Below are positions 53,597-62,800 of a stretch of 64,000 nucleotides of DNA, piece by piece (the stretch's first letter is position 1; the number at the start of each line of letters is the position of its first letter). The notes beneath the pieces were generated by a model. The model worked only from the letters and a program-made list of their open reading frames with translations. It searched no databases and had not been told where the DNA came from. Source of the DNA: Ga0077530 sp046293075 (GTDB taxonomy: Bacteria > Pseudomonadota > Alphaproteobacteria > Rhizobiales > Hyphomicrobiaceae); contig JBKBPL010000004.1 in assembly GCA_046293075.1 (NCBI GenBank), forward strand, positions 80,626 through 144,625. The letters are read 5' to 3'. The translations under genes were made by a program, and so were the position numbers.

Positions 53597-55988
53597 ATGT
53601 CTGTTCTTGGCCGTGCTCGTCGCGTCGGTCGCGACTTCGACGGCGGGAGCGCAGTCCATGAGAACCATACCGCGGCCGCAGGCCGTGTCGAGCGTGACCG
53701 ACGCGCGCCAGCTCTTTCTCGAAGTCATCATCAACGACTACTCGACTGGCGTGCTCGCGGCGTTCACCGAGGAGCCGCACGGGGGCTTGTCTGTGTCGCC
53801 CGACGATCTGGCGGCTGCAGGATTGAGGCCGGTCGAGCGGGCGCGTGGTCCTGACGGCCGGATCCTGCTCGATAGTCTGCCAGACGTTGCGTACCGCGTC
53901 GATGAGAGCACCCAAAGGCTTATCGTCACGGCGCCGGACGCGGCCCGCGTTGCCCGGACCCTCGATGCGCGGCATGGGCGACGGGAGCATCTTCCGGCAC
54001 CGCGCGCGGATTATGGCGCCGTCCTCAACTATTCGCTGTTTGCGGCGACGGGCGCTTTGAGCGATCGCGACTTCGGGCGCCTGGACACATTCTCTGGCTC
54101 CTTTGATCTGCGCGTGTTCGGTCCGCTCGGGACGCTGAGCCATTCGTTCATCGCCGGTCGCACCAGCGATGATTGGTTGGAGGATGTCGTCCGCCTCAGA
54201 ACTGCATGGGCCTATTCGGACCCGCTCCGGATGCTCACGTATCGCGCAGGCGACTTCATCAGCGGCGGCCTTTCTTGGACGCGGCCGGTCAATCTTGGCG
54301 GCGTGCAGGTGCAGCGGAACTTTGACCTGCGTCATGATCTCGTGACGAAGCCGCTGCCGTCTTTTGCGGGTTCGGCCGCCGTGCCATCGACAATCGAGGT
54401 CTACGCGCACAACGCGCGCGTGTGGTCGACGAAGGTGGCACCGGGCCCATTTGAAGCGATCAACCTGCCGGTCGTCGGGATGTCGGGCGAGGCACGTGTC
54501 GTACTCCGGGACAGCCAGGGCCGCGAGATCGTAACCACGCTGCCCTTCTATTCGGCCGATACGCTGCTCCGCGAGGGGCTGCTCGACTTCTCGGCCGAGG
54601 TCGGTTTTCCCCGGCGGGGTATCGGGGTCGACTCTGCGGACTACGACGACAGTCCGTTCGCGATTCTGAGCGCCCGCTACGGCTTTTCGAACCAGCTCAC
54701 GCTCGAGGGACATGTCGAAGCCGGATCGGATCTGGTGAATGGCGGCATGGGTGCGGCGTTCCTGCTCGGCCGCTATGGCACGGCATCGCTCGCGGCTGCC
54801 GGCAGCGCACATGGTGACCGCTCGGGTGCGCAGGTCAGTGCCGCCGTGGCATTGCGGTGGCACAACTGGTCCCTCTACGGGCGGATGCAGCGCGCATTTG
54901 GCGACTACGACGACATAGCCTCGGTTTCTGCGCGCAAGGCGTGGGAAGACCGGCTTGAGCATGCTGTGCCGTCGAGTGCCCCGCGTGCCGTCGACCAGCT
55001 CTCACTGGGCATCCCGGTGCCGTTCAATCGCGCTCATCTCCGTGCGGCCTACACCCGCATCGAGCGCGATCTCTGGCAGGATAGTGAAACGCTCAGCCTC
55101 AACTACGGTCAGGAGATCTGGCCACGCACGACGTTTCGCGCTTCGATGTTTCAGAGTCTGAGGGGAGAGAAGGACCTCGGCTTCTATGCCGGCCTGACGA
55201 TCTCCTTCGGCAACGGCATCTCGGCATCTGCGGGCTATGATGAGCGCCCGGAAGGTCCGCGGGCGCGGGTCGATCTGATGAAGTCGGAGAGACCGGATGT
55301 CGGCAGCTATAGCTGGCGTGCGCGGGTCGTCGAGAGCGACCATCCCATGCGCTCCCTGGCGGGCACCTACCGCGCACCGTTCGCACGGTTCGAGACAACC
55401 GTCACCCAGTACGACGATGAGGTTCGCGCTACCGCCTCGGCAGAAGGGGCACTGGTGTACGCGGGCGGCGGCGTTTTCGCGACGCATCGGATACATGACG
55501 CCTTCGCCGTCGTAGACGTCGGCGCACCGAACGTCGAGGTCAGCTATCAGAACCGGCCCGTGGGGGTCACCGATCGATGGGGACGCATCCTCGTGCCGAA
55601 CCTTCATTCCTTCGAGGCGAACGAGATATCGATCGATCCGAGCAATCTTCCTGTCGATGCCGACGTGCCGACAACCAAGGAAGTCGTTGTGCCCGCCGAT
55701 GGTGCCGGGGTCGTGGTGAGATTCGGCGTGTCCGAGGAAAATCGCGCTGCGCTCATTGCATTCGTTGATTCCGCGGGCGTGCCGATCAAGCCGGGATCGT
55801 CCGGCCGCCTCGAAGGCGCAAACGACGAGTTCGTCGTCGGCTATGGCGGTGAGGCCTTCCTGCGAAATCTCGCGGCCTGGAACGTTGCAACGATCGAGCG
55901 CGCAAGCGGCAAAACGTGTCGTGCCGAGTTCGGCTACCAAGCCAACCGGGGTACGCAGGTCAGGATCGACGGAGTGGTGTGCCGATGA
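53568..55988 (+). CDS. Outer-membrane pilus usher (FimD/CsuD-like)
   Basis: 806 residues from the ATG at 53568, which gives a signal peptide (~1-29, LFLAVLVASVATSTAGAQS). This start lies inside the chaperone gene, a 29-nt overlap in another frame. N-terminal domain FLEVIINDYSTGVLAAF, then the translocation barrel (YRAGDFISGGLSWTRPVNLGGVQVQRNFDLR; GPFEAINLPVVGMSGEARVVLRDSQGR) with a plug, and C-terminal domain ending GTQVRIDGVVCR with a cysteine pair (KTCRAEFGY, GVVC). It secretes and orders pilin subunits. Stop overlaps the next ATG (ATGA). Confidence 0.92.
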   Translation: MSACRSSVVECLFLAVLVASVATSTAGAQSMRTIPRPQAVSSVTDARQLFLEVIINDYSTGVLAAFTEEPHGGLSVSPDDLAAAGLRPVERARGPDGRILLDSLPDVAYRVDESTQRLIVTAPDAARVARTLDARHGRREHLPAPRADYGAVLNYSLFAATGALSDRDFGRLDTFSGSFDLRVFGPLGTLSHSFIAGRTSDDWLEDVVRLRTAWAYSDPLRMLTYRAGDFISGGLSWTRPVNLGGVQVQRNFDLRHDLVTKPLPSFAGSAAVPSTIEVYAHNARVWSTKVAPGPFEAINLPVVGMSGEARVVLRDSQGREIVTTLPFYSADTLLREGLLDFSAEVGFPRRGIGVDSADYDDSPFAILSARYGFSNQLTLEGHVEAGSDLVNGGMGAAFLLGRYGTASLAAAGSAHGDRSGAQVSAAVALRWHNWSLYGRMQRAFGDYDDIASVSARKAWEDRLEHAVPSSAPRAVDQLSLGIPVPFNRAHLRAAYTRIERDLWQDSETLSLNYGQEIWPRTTFRASMFQSLRGEKDLGFYAGLTISFGNGISASAGYDERPEGPRARVDLMKSERPDVGSYSWRARVVESDHPMRSLAGTYRAPFARFETTVTQYDDEVRATASAEGALVYAGGGVFATHRIHDAFAVVDVGAPNVEVSYQNRPVGVTDRWGRILVPNLHSFEANEISIDPSNLPVDADVPTTKEVVVPADGAGVVVRFGVSEENRAALIAFVDSAGVPIKPGSSGRLEGANDEFVVGYGGEAFLRNLAAWNVATIERASGKTCRAEFGYQANRGTQVRIDGVVCR

Positions 55989-56941
55989 ACATGCCAAGGA
56001 GCGCTGCCGCGATACTGCTGGCCCTTGCAGCCGTCGCAGTCGGGCCGGCGCGCGTGTCGGCGCTGACCTGCAGCTTCACCATCGACGACATGAGCTTCGG
56101 TTCGGCGGTCGATACCCTGTCCGGCGGCGCCGTCGATACGTCCACGACGATCAGCTACAACTGCAGCGATGGCGACCCGTCGGCCCGGGTCCTGATTTGC
56201 GTGCATCTCGGCGAGGGAAGTTTTCCCGCCGCAGGCGAAGCCCGGCGCATGATGGGCGGCACAAGCTACCTCCTTTATCAACTCTACCAGAATGCCGAGC
56301 GCACGATCGTTTGGGGGGAGGCCGGCTCAGCCTATCCGCCGCCGCCCATTGTGGCCGTGCTCGATGGCAATGGTGCGGCATCGGGCAACCGGGCCATCTA
56401 CGGACGCTTGTTCGGCAACCAGACAACGGCCGAGGCGACGACGTACACATCGAGCTTCAGCGGCGAGTCTGTCGACATCCGCTATCGCGTGACCAGCGAC
56501 AATGACTGCGCGACCTTGGCCGGAGAGTCCGGTGGCGCCGTCAGCTTCACTGTTGATGCCACAGTCGCCAGGAACTGTCTCGTGAGTACCGAGCCGGTCA
56601 ACTTCGGCGCCCACGGCAATCTGCGCAGTAACATCGACGCGGTCGGGACCGTGTCCGTCACGTGCACGCCAGCGACGGACTATGCGATCCGGCTTGACGG
56701 CGGTCAGGCGGCGGCCGAGCCAACGGCCCGTAAGATGTCGAAGGGGGCGGCGACGATCACCTATGGCCTCTATCGCAACAGCGAGCGCGATCAGCCATGG
56801 GGGGACTTGCCAGGCACCACCGTTGCAGGCACCGGCAACGGGAGCGCTCAGCCGCACCCCGTCTACGGCCGGGTGCCGCCGCAGCCGACACCGGCGGCCG
56901 GAACCTACACGGATACCGTGATCGTTACGGTCGACTATTGA
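55985..56941 (+). CDS. Two-domain spore coat U protein, probable pilus tip adhesin
   Basis: 318 residues: signal peptide ~1-26, then two SCPU domains in tandem. Domain 1 (~27-170) carries cysteines at TCSFTI, YNCSDG, VLICVHL; domain 2 (~175-318) repeats the layout of the first pilin: ARNCLVSTEPVNFGAHGNL, VSVTCTPATDY, IRLDGGQ, VYGRVPPQPTPAAGTYTDTVIVTVDY. In Csu-type systems a two-domain subunit of this kind is the tip adhesin CsuE; the assignment rests on domain order and operon position. Translationally coupled to the usher. Confidence 0.87.
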   Translation: MNMPRSAAAILLALAAVAVGPARVSALTCSFTIDDMSFGSAVDTLSGGAVDTSTTISYNCSDGDPSARVLICVHLGEGSFPAAGEARRMMGGTSYLLYQLYQNAERTIVWGEAGSAYPPPPIVAVLDGNGAASGNRAIYGRLFGNQTTAEATTYTSSFSGESVDIRYRVTSDNDCATLAGESGGAVSFTVDATVARNCLVSTEPVNFGAHGNLRSNIDAVGTVSVTCTPATDYAIRLDGGQAAAEPTARKMSKGAATITYGLYRNSERDQPWGDLPGTTVAGTGNGSAQPHPVYGRVPPQPTPAAGTYTDTVIVTVDY

Positions 56942-57406
56942 GTGAAGGGCGCGCTTGAACACCGGTCGGGCTCATCGGCCAGCGGCCCTCCGCATTTGGC
57001 TCACGCGCGACACGGACCACAGCGGGTTTGCTGCGCGCCCTTTTCAGTGACGGGGCCACATCGATCTTCCTTAGGAGGGCTCCCGGCTGGTGCGGCTGGC
57101 CCTGGTGCGCGCGCGTTGTGGCAAATGCGGCGTGGCGGCTCGACCACCGGGCGGGACGGCCGGCCCGAGGAATGACCTGCGTCAATACGCTTGTCCCAAC
57201 ACACGGCTATGGCGGTCCATCTCGAAAGCGACGGGACACGGGTCTGGGTGAGAGGTATCCTTCGGCCCGCATCTTCCGCCGATCAGGGTATGACCGAGCA
57301 TGAGCTTGCGGACGGCCGGACGCCAGGTTGATCAACGCACTGCGCAATGGCGTGGAGGGCCTTGCGTTCGTGCACGGGACCATTCGTTGGCACAGAGCCG
57401 CTGGCC
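56942..57406. other. 465-bp gap between pilus operon and ABC permease
   Basis: No gene recognised. Short frames on both strands lack domain signatures. It should contain the end of the pilus operon and the promoter of the ABC transporter; I see no strong stem-loop with a U-tract. The permease start is not sharply defined, so the true gap may be shorter (an in-frame ATG exists at 57347). Confidence 0.45.
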
Positions 57407-59140
57407 ATGACCCGCTCGGTTCCGCCGGTTTCAGTGGGGGCGCACCGCCGGATTCTGACCTTCTGGGATCTCATCGCGATACTTCTGATTCTCGGCACCT
57501 TGGTCCTTCTGGCAGAGGCGAGTCGCGAGTTCTTGCAGCCCCTTCCCAAGCCGGGCATAAGTCCGATCACACTCGATCCGGCCGCATTGCCTGGCTATGC
57601 CGCCCGCACGACGCTGCGCATGCTGGCGGCGATGGTGCTGTCGCTCATCTTCACTTTCACCTACGCGACGTGGGCCGCGAAGAGCCGCCGCGCCGAGGTC
57701 GTCCTCATCCCCCTTCTCGACATCCTCCAGTCGGTCCCGATCCTCGGTTTCCTGTCGATCACCGTTGTTTTCTTCATGTCGCTGGCGCCCGGCCTCGTTC
57801 TCGGCGCCGAACTGGCCGCCATCTTCGCCATCTTCACGAGCCAGGCGTGGAACATGGCGTTCAGCTTCTACCAGTCGCTACGCACCGTGCCTGAAGAGCT
57901 GACGGAAGCGGCGCGCTCGTTCCGCCTCAGCCCCTGGATGCGCTTCTGGCGGCTGGAGGCACCGTTCGCCATGCCGGCGCTGACCTGGAACATGATGATG
58001 TCCATGTCGGGCGGCTGGTTCTTCGTCGTTGCCTCGGAAGCGATCAGCGTCGGCGACACGACCGTTGCGCTGCCGGGGATCGGCTCCTACATCGCGCTCG
58101 CCATCGAGCATCGCGACCTGGGCGCCATTGGCTGGGCGATAGGCGCCATGCTGGTGGTGATCCTGCTCTACGACCAGCTGCTGTTTCGGCCACTGATCGC
58201 GTGGGCCGATCGCTTCCGCTTCGAGCAGGAAAGCGGCGTCGCACCGCCACGTTCCTGGGTGCTGACGGCGCTGCGGCGCTCCCGCGTGATCAAAGGCCTG
58301 ACCGCGCCGCTTGGCGCGGCCTGGCGCCTGTCCTATCGGGCCGTGCCCGAAAGGCACGGTCCAAGAACAGGGCTCCCGCTGAACGAGCGCACCGGGCGCT
58401 GGATCGACCGGATCTGGTACGCGGCCGTGACTGCGGTCGCCCTTTTGGCTCTGTGGAAGATCGTGCAGTTCGTGCGGGCCGGGGTACCGCTGGCAGAGAC
58501 CGGAGAAGTCGCCCTCCTCGGGCTTGTGACGATGGCCCGGGTGTTCGTCTTGATCGCGGTGGCCAGCGCTATATGGGTGCCGATCGGCGTGTGGATCGGC
58601 CTGCGCCCGAATATGGCCCGCGTCGCGCAACCGATTGCCCAATTCTTGGCGGCCTTCCCGGCCAACCTGCTGTTCCCTTTCGCGGTCTCCGCAATCGTGG
58701 GCCTTGAGCTCAACCCGGATATCTGGCTGAGCCCGCTGATGATCCTCGGCACGCAGTGGTACATCCTGTTCAACGTCATCGCCGGTGCCTCGACCATTCC
58801 GGGTGAGCTGCGGGACATCGGCACCAACCTCGGCGTTCGCGGCTGGCTTTGGTGGCGCAGGATCGCGCTGCCTGCCGTCTTCCCCTTCTATGTGACGGGC
58901 GCCATCAGCGCCTCCGGCGGCTCCTGGAACGCGAGCATCGTCGCCGAGGTGGTGAGCTGGGGCCGCGACCGGCTGCAGGCGCATGGTCTCGGCGCCTATA
59001 TTGCCGCGGCGACGGAGGCCGGGGACTTTCATCGCGTCGTGCTCGGCATCGCCGTAATGAGCGCCTTCGTCGTCGTGATCAACCGCGCATTCTGGCGTCC
59101 GCTCTACGCCTTCGCCGAACGCAAGTTCCGGCTCGGCTGA
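57407..59140 (+). CDS. ABC transporter, fused double permease (NitT/TauT-like anion type)
   Basis: 577 residues with two BPD_transp_1 permease domains in one chain. Domain 1 (~15-280) has AARTTLRMLAAMVLSLIFTFTYA and its EAA loop EELTEAARSFRLSPWMRFWRLEAPFAMPAL; domain 2 (~345-570) has LLGLVTMARVFVLIAVASAIWVPIGVWIG and an EAA loop GELRDIGTNLGVRGWLWWRRIALPAVFPF. Such fusions with an AAA-associated-domain ATPase form a recognisable group of putative nitrate/sulfonate/bicarbonate importers. No binding protein gene lies nearby. ATG at 57407; ribosome site weak. Confidence 0.88.
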   Translation: MTRSVPPVSVGAHRRILTFWDLIAILLILGTLVLLAEASREFLQPLPKPGISPITLDPAALPGYAARTTLRMLAAMVLSLIFTFTYATWAAKSRRAEVVLIPLLDILQSVPILGFLSITVVFFMSLAPGLVLGAELAAIFAIFTSQAWNMAFSFYQSLRTVPEELTEAARSFRLSPWMRFWRLEAPFAMPALTWNMMMSMSGGWFFVVASEAISVGDTTVALPGIGSYIALAIEHRDLGAIGWAIGAMLVVILLYDQLLFRPLIAWADRFRFEQESGVAPPRSWVLTALRRSRVIKGLTAPLGAAWRLSYRAVPERHGPRTGLPLNERTGRWIDRIWYAAVTAVALLALWKIVQFVRAGVPLAETGEVALLGLVTMARVFVLIAVASAIWVPIGVWIGLRPNMARVAQPIAQFLAAFPANLLFPFAVSAIVGLELNPDIWLSPLMILGTQWYILFNVIAGASTIPGELRDIGTNLGVRGWLWWRRIALPAVFPFYVTGAISASGGSWNASIVAEVVSWGRDRLQAHGLGAYIAAATEAGDFHRVVLGIAVMSAFVVVINRAFWRPLYAFAERKFRLG

Positions 59141-59152
59141 CAGGAGGCTGAT

Positions 59153-60454
59153 TTGGATACCGCAGTCCTTCTGGAGGTAAGGAACGTCCGCAAGACCTTC
59201 CCAAGGCCCGATGGCGCCGAGCTTCTCGTTCTCGACGGCATCAATCTGGCCCTGCGGGAAGGCGAAATCGTCGGCCTGCTTGGACGATCGGGATCGGGCA
59301 AGTCGACGCTCTTGCGGCTGATCGCAGGGCTCACGCGGCCGGCTGGCGGCACGATCACCTATCTCGGTCAGGCAGTGGCCGAGCCGCCGCCGGGGATCTC
59401 CATGGTGTTTCAGAGCTTTGCCCTGTTTCCGTGGCTGACCGTCCTCGAGAACGTGGAACTCGGACTTGAAGCGCTTGGGCTGCGTCAGGAAGAGGTGCGC
59501 CGGCGCGCCATCGCCGCCATCGATATGATCGGCCTCGACGGGTACGAGTCCGCCTATCCGCGCGAGCTCTCAGGCGGCATGCGCCAGCGCGTCGGCTTTG
59601 CCCGGGCGCTTGTCGTTCATCCCAACATTCTTCTGATGGACGAGCCGTTTTCGGCGCTGGACGTGCTCACGGCCGAAACGCTGCGCACCGACTTCCTCGA
59701 CCTGTGGTCGGAAGGGCAACTGCCCATCAAGGGCGTGCTTCTCGTCACCCATAACATCGAGGAAGCGGTACTGATGTGCGACCGGATCCTCGTTTTTGGG
59801 AGCAATCCGGGGCGCATTGTCAGCGAGATCGCGGTTGGCCTCGCCCAACCGCGTGACCGGCTCGATCCGAGCTTCCGCGGCCTCGTCGAGCGCATCTATG
59901 TCGAGCTGACAGCAAAGTCCGCCGACGGGCGGGCTGGCCAGCGGGCCGAGCGTTTTGCGGGCGCCGGCATCGGCACGGTACTTCCGCGCGTGTCTTCGAA
60001 CCTCCTGTCTGGCCTCCTCGAGGCCGTCGCCGGCCCACCCTATGACGGCGAAGCCGACCTTCCGGTCATTGCGGCTTCGCTGCACATGGAGATCGATGAG
60101 CTGTTCCCGGTCGCCGAGACCCTGCAGATGCTGCGGCTCGCCGAGGTCGAGGGCGGCGACATCAAGCTCACGCCCGAAGGGAAGCGCTTTGCGGGTATGG
60201 AAACCGACGGGCGCAAGCGCCTCTTCGCACACCATCTCATCGCCTATGTCGCCCTTGCGGCCCACATCCGCCGGGTCCTCGATGAGCGCTCGAGCCATCG
60301 CGCGCCGTGGAGCCGCTTCGCGGATGAACTCGAGGACCACATGGCACCGGAGGACGCGGAGCAGACGCTGCGCGCGGTGATCAGCTGGGGGCGCTATGCC
60401 GAGGTCTTCGCCTATGATGACCACACGCAAATGTTCAGCCTGGAAAATCCGTAG
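59153..60454 (+). CDS. ABC transporter ATP-binding protein with C-terminal AAA-associated domain
   Basis: 433 residues, TTG start with AGGAGG 6 nt upstream. ABC domain ~1-245: Walker A GRSGSGKST, Q-loop VFQSFALFPW, signature LSGGMRQRVGFARAL, Walker B ILLMDEPFSALD, H-loop LLVTHNIEEAV. From ~270 an extra helical domain (LLSGLLEAVAGPPYDGEADLPVIAASLHMEIDELFPVAETLQML ... KLTPEGKRF) matches the AAA-associated C-terminal domain found in this transporter group, probably regulatory. It follows the fused permease by 12 bp and energises it. Confidence 0.92.
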   Translation: MDTAVLLEVRNVRKTFPRPDGAELLVLDGINLALREGEIVGLLGRSGSGKSTLLRLIAGLTRPAGGTITYLGQAVAEPPPGISMVFQSFALFPWLTVLENVELGLEALGLRQEEVRRRAIAAIDMIGLDGYESAYPRELSGGMRQRVGFARALVVHPNILLMDEPFSALDVLTAETLRTDFLDLWSEGQLPIKGVLLVTHNIEEAVLMCDRILVFGSNPGRIVSEIAVGLAQPRDRLDPSFRGLVERIYVELTAKSADGRAGQRAERFAGAGIGTVLPRVSSNLLSGLLEAVAGPPYDGEADLPVIAASLHMEIDELFPVAETLQMLRLAEVEGGDIKLTPEGKRFAGMETDGRKRLFAHHLIAYVALAAHIRRVLDERSSHRAPWSRFADELEDHMAPEDAEQTLRAVISWGRYAEVFAYDDHTQMFSLENP

Positions 60455-60463
60455 CGGGGCCGC

Positions 60464-60787
60464 TCAGCTCGCATCGAAGGCCTCCAAGGCGGGCGGCAGC
60501 GCGTGCACGACGGCATTGCCCGCCGCCGGCAGACCGACGAGGATCGCACTCTTGATCTCCTCGCGCGTTGCGCCCGCCTCTTTGGCCAGCCCCACATGAA
60601 ATGGAACGCCGTCGGTCAGGCGCAATGCGGCCAGGACCGCAAGATAGGCGAGGTGCCTGGTCTTTCTGTCGAGCGTGCAGGTGGCATCGAGCTCCCGCAC
60701 CGCCGTCATCCATGCCTGTGCCTGCTGTGGCGCTTCGGCGAGGAAGAGTTGGAAGGCGACGCTCATGCGTCCGGCATTGTCCGTCAT
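60464..60787 (-). CDS. Carboxymuconolactone decarboxylase (CMD) family protein
   Basis: 107 residues, all-helical CMD fold: FQLFLAEAPQQAQAWMTAVREL, LDRKTRHLAYLAVLAALRLTDGVPFHV, AGATREEIKSAILVGLPAAGNA. The AhpD-type Cys-x-x-Cys redox pair is absent (there is Thr-Asp-Gly before PFH), so peroxidase activity of the AhpD kind is unlikely. ATG at 60787 with AAGGGGG upstream. Convergent with the ABC ATPase gene (9-bp gap). Function unknown. Confidence 0.85.
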   Translation of the reverse strand: MTDNAGRMSVAFQLFLAEAPQQAQAWMTAVRELDATCTLDRKTRHLAYLAVLAALRLTDGVPFHVGLAKEAGATREEIKSAILVGLPAAGNAVVHALPPALEAFDAS

Positions 60788-61034
60788 CAAAACCCCCTTG
60801 CGGTTCGGGCGTGCGACTGGCTGGAGTCGGAAGTTGTCAAGCAATGAAGGCGATGTGCTGACGATGCTTTAGGAAACATCTGCTGCGGGATTTCGGTGCG
60901 TATCCGAGTGACGGCGGCCGTGTCGCAGGCGCAACGATCGCACCGGGAATGGCTCGCGTGGCGGAAGGCCTTGCAGGGGACATGGTCGCCTCCGGCATGC
61001 ATCGGGCGGAAGCCGCAGGGCCATCGTCCTGCGC

Positions 61035-62249
61035 CTAGCGCACCAAGCGGCCTCGAATCGCGAGCAGTCCGGCGATCGCAATCGCTGCAAATCCCGCCCC
61101 GGTCAGGAAGGTGCCCTCCGGGCCGACGATGTCCCACAGCCCACCCGCGATAATGCTCGCCAACAGCAGTGATCCGCCGGTGATGACATTGTACATGCCG
61201 AAGGCGGTGCCACGCAGATCAGGCGGGGCCGTATCCGCGACAAGGGCTGCAAGGAGACCTTGCGTCAGCCCCATGTGCAGGCCCCACAGCACGATGCCAA
61301 TGCTGACGCCCATGAGGCCGGGCCAAAGTGCCAGGACCAGGTCGGCAGCGATCAGGATCGCCAGGCCAATGATGAGAATGGTGGTCCGCTCGATGCGATC
61401 CGACCAGACTCCGGCAGGATAGGCCGATGCCGCATAGGCAATATTCATGACCACCAGCACGAGTGGCACCAGGACGATCGGGAGCCCTTGCGTTTGGGCG
61501 CGGAGGATCAGAAAGGCCTCGCTGAACCGGGCTAGGGTGAACGCCGCCGCGATCGCCACCACCAGCCAGAACGCGCTGCCGAGGCGCAGGAGCTCCCGAC
61601 GACGCAACGGCATGGTCGGGATGCCGGCTCTTCGTTTGCCCTCCGGTTCCTTCACAACGAAGACGATGAGCGCCAGCGCCAGAAAAGCTGGGATCACGGC
61701 GATCCAGAAGACGGCGCGGAAATTGTTTGCCGTCAGCCACATGAGTAGTATCGCCAGCAGCGGACCCAGGAATGCGCCTACGGTGTCGAGCGATTGCCGC
61801 AGCCCGAAGCTCGCGCCGCGCAAGTGTGGCGGGCTGAGATCGGCAACCAGCGCGTCGCGCGGTGCGCCGCGAATACCCTTGCCGATGCGATCGACAAAAC
61901 GCGCGGTGACGATCCAGCCCACGCTGGGGGCCAGGGGGAAGATCGGCTTCGTGACTGCAGCAAGGCCATACCCGATCGCAGCAAGCAGCTTGCGGCGGCC
62001 GAGCCAGTCACTGATGGCTCCTGAAAAGACCTTCGTCAGTGCGGCTGTTGCCTCGGCGACACCTTCGATGATGCCGACTGTCAGGACCGACGTGCCCATC
62101 ACCGCGACGAGATAGACGGGCAAGAGAGCATGGATCATCTCGGAAGAGACATCCATGAGCAGCGATACGAAGCCGAGCGCCCAGACCCCACGCGGGATCT
62201 GGCGCCAAGCGGAGACGCGCTGGCCGCTGTCTGCGGTGGCCTTCGACAT
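61035..62249 (-). CDS. MFS transporter
   Basis: 404 residues with 12 membrane helices. The loop 2-3 signature is SGAISDWLGRRKLLA, its second-half counterpart SDRIERTTIL, and RFVDRIGKGIRGAPRDALVAD precedes the second half of the N-domain; ADTAPPDLRGTAFG echoes SPPHLRGASFG between halves. The ATG at 62249 is preceded by GGAGGGGGA; another ATG at 62261 lies inside that site. It follows a ChrB-N-like gene by 11 bp, so the pair is probably one unit. MFS proteins next to ChrB domains are sometimes linked to chromate or arsenic resistance; the substrate is not visible. Confidence 0.9.
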   Translation of the reverse strand: MSKATADSGQRVSAWRQIPRGVWALGFVSLLMDVSSEMIHALLPVYLVAVMGTSVLTVGIIEGVAEATAALTKVFSGAISDWLGRRKLLAAIGYGLAAVTKPIFPLAPSVGWIVTARFVDRIGKGIRGAPRDALVADLSPPHLRGASFGLRQSLDTVGAFLGPLLAILLMWLTANNFRAVFWIAVIPAFLALALIVFVVKEPEGKRRAGIPTMPLRRRELLRLGSAFWLVVAIAAAFTLARFSEAFLILRAQTQGLPIVLVPLVLVVMNIAYAASAYPAGVWSDRIERTTILIIGLAILIAADLVLALWPGLMGVSIGIVLWGLHMGLTQGLLAALVADTAPPDLRGTAFGMYNVITGGSLLLASIIAGGLWDIVGPEGTFLTGAGFAAIAIAGLLAIRGRLVR

Positions 62250-62260
62250 GTCCCCCTCCA

Positions 62261-62800
62261 TCAGCGGTTCTCATCATGCGCGTCGAAGACAAGCTTCGCG
62301 TAGGTGTCGAGGAGCGCCTCGCATCCCTTCAGCCGGCGTTCGGCCTCTTCGCGGAGCTCACCGCCGTAGAAGTCGAGCTTCTTGATCTTGTCGAGCCAGC
62401 CCTGCAGCTTCTTGAGATCGACGTCGTTTTCTTCAAGCTCGGCGTAGGTGAAATGCTCGGCCGCGGTTTCCTTCGCGATCTCCGCTTCGAAGTCATCGCA
62501 CTTGTCGATGAACTCCCGATAGTCTTCATCCCGGTCCGACTTGAAGCGAGAGAGCACCTTCTCTTCCTGCGCGCGATCGAGTGCGACGGTTTCCAGGATG
62601 ACGGCCTCGCCGCCCATGCCCGAGACTTCGTTCTCCACCATCTTCAGGCGGCGAATGTGGTCGTCCGTCTTCGGCAGAAGGCAGACGCCGTTCTGGAGGT
62701 AGACCGCTCCCATGCTCTTGAGCCGGCGCCAGAGTGCGACCCGCTTGGCCGCTGGCTCCGGCGGGACCTTGTAAGTCAGTAGCAACCAGGGCGTTGTCAT
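62261..62800 (-). CDS. ChrB N-terminal-like protein
   Basis: 179 residues resembling the N-terminal domain of ChrB (chromate-resistance regulator): WLLLTYKVPPEPAAKRVALWRRLKSMGAVYLQNGVCLLP, RRLKMVENEVSGMGGEAVILE, followed by an acidic helical segment (DRDEDYREFIDKCDDFEAEI) and a C-terminal EERRL helix. The ChrB C-terminal domain is absent, so this is the stand-alone form. ChrB proteins are thought to regulate the chrBA operon; here the downstream transporter is an MFS protein rather than ChrA. Confidence 0.82.
   Translation of the reverse strand: MTTPWLLLTYKVPPEPAAKRVALWRRLKSMGAVYLQNGVCLLPKTDDHIRRLKMVENEVSGMGGEAVILETVALDRAQEEKVLSRFKSDRDEDYREFIDKCDDFEAEIAKETAAEHFTYAELEENDVDLKKLQGWLDKIKKLDFYGGELREEAERRLKGCEALLDTYAKLVFDAHDENR

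Noticed and set aside
53597..53854. ATG right after the chaperone stop (MSVLGRARRVGRD...) as the usher start
   Set aside because: It is in a different frame from the usher and gives an Arg-rich product; the ATG at 53568 gives a signal peptide in the usher frame.
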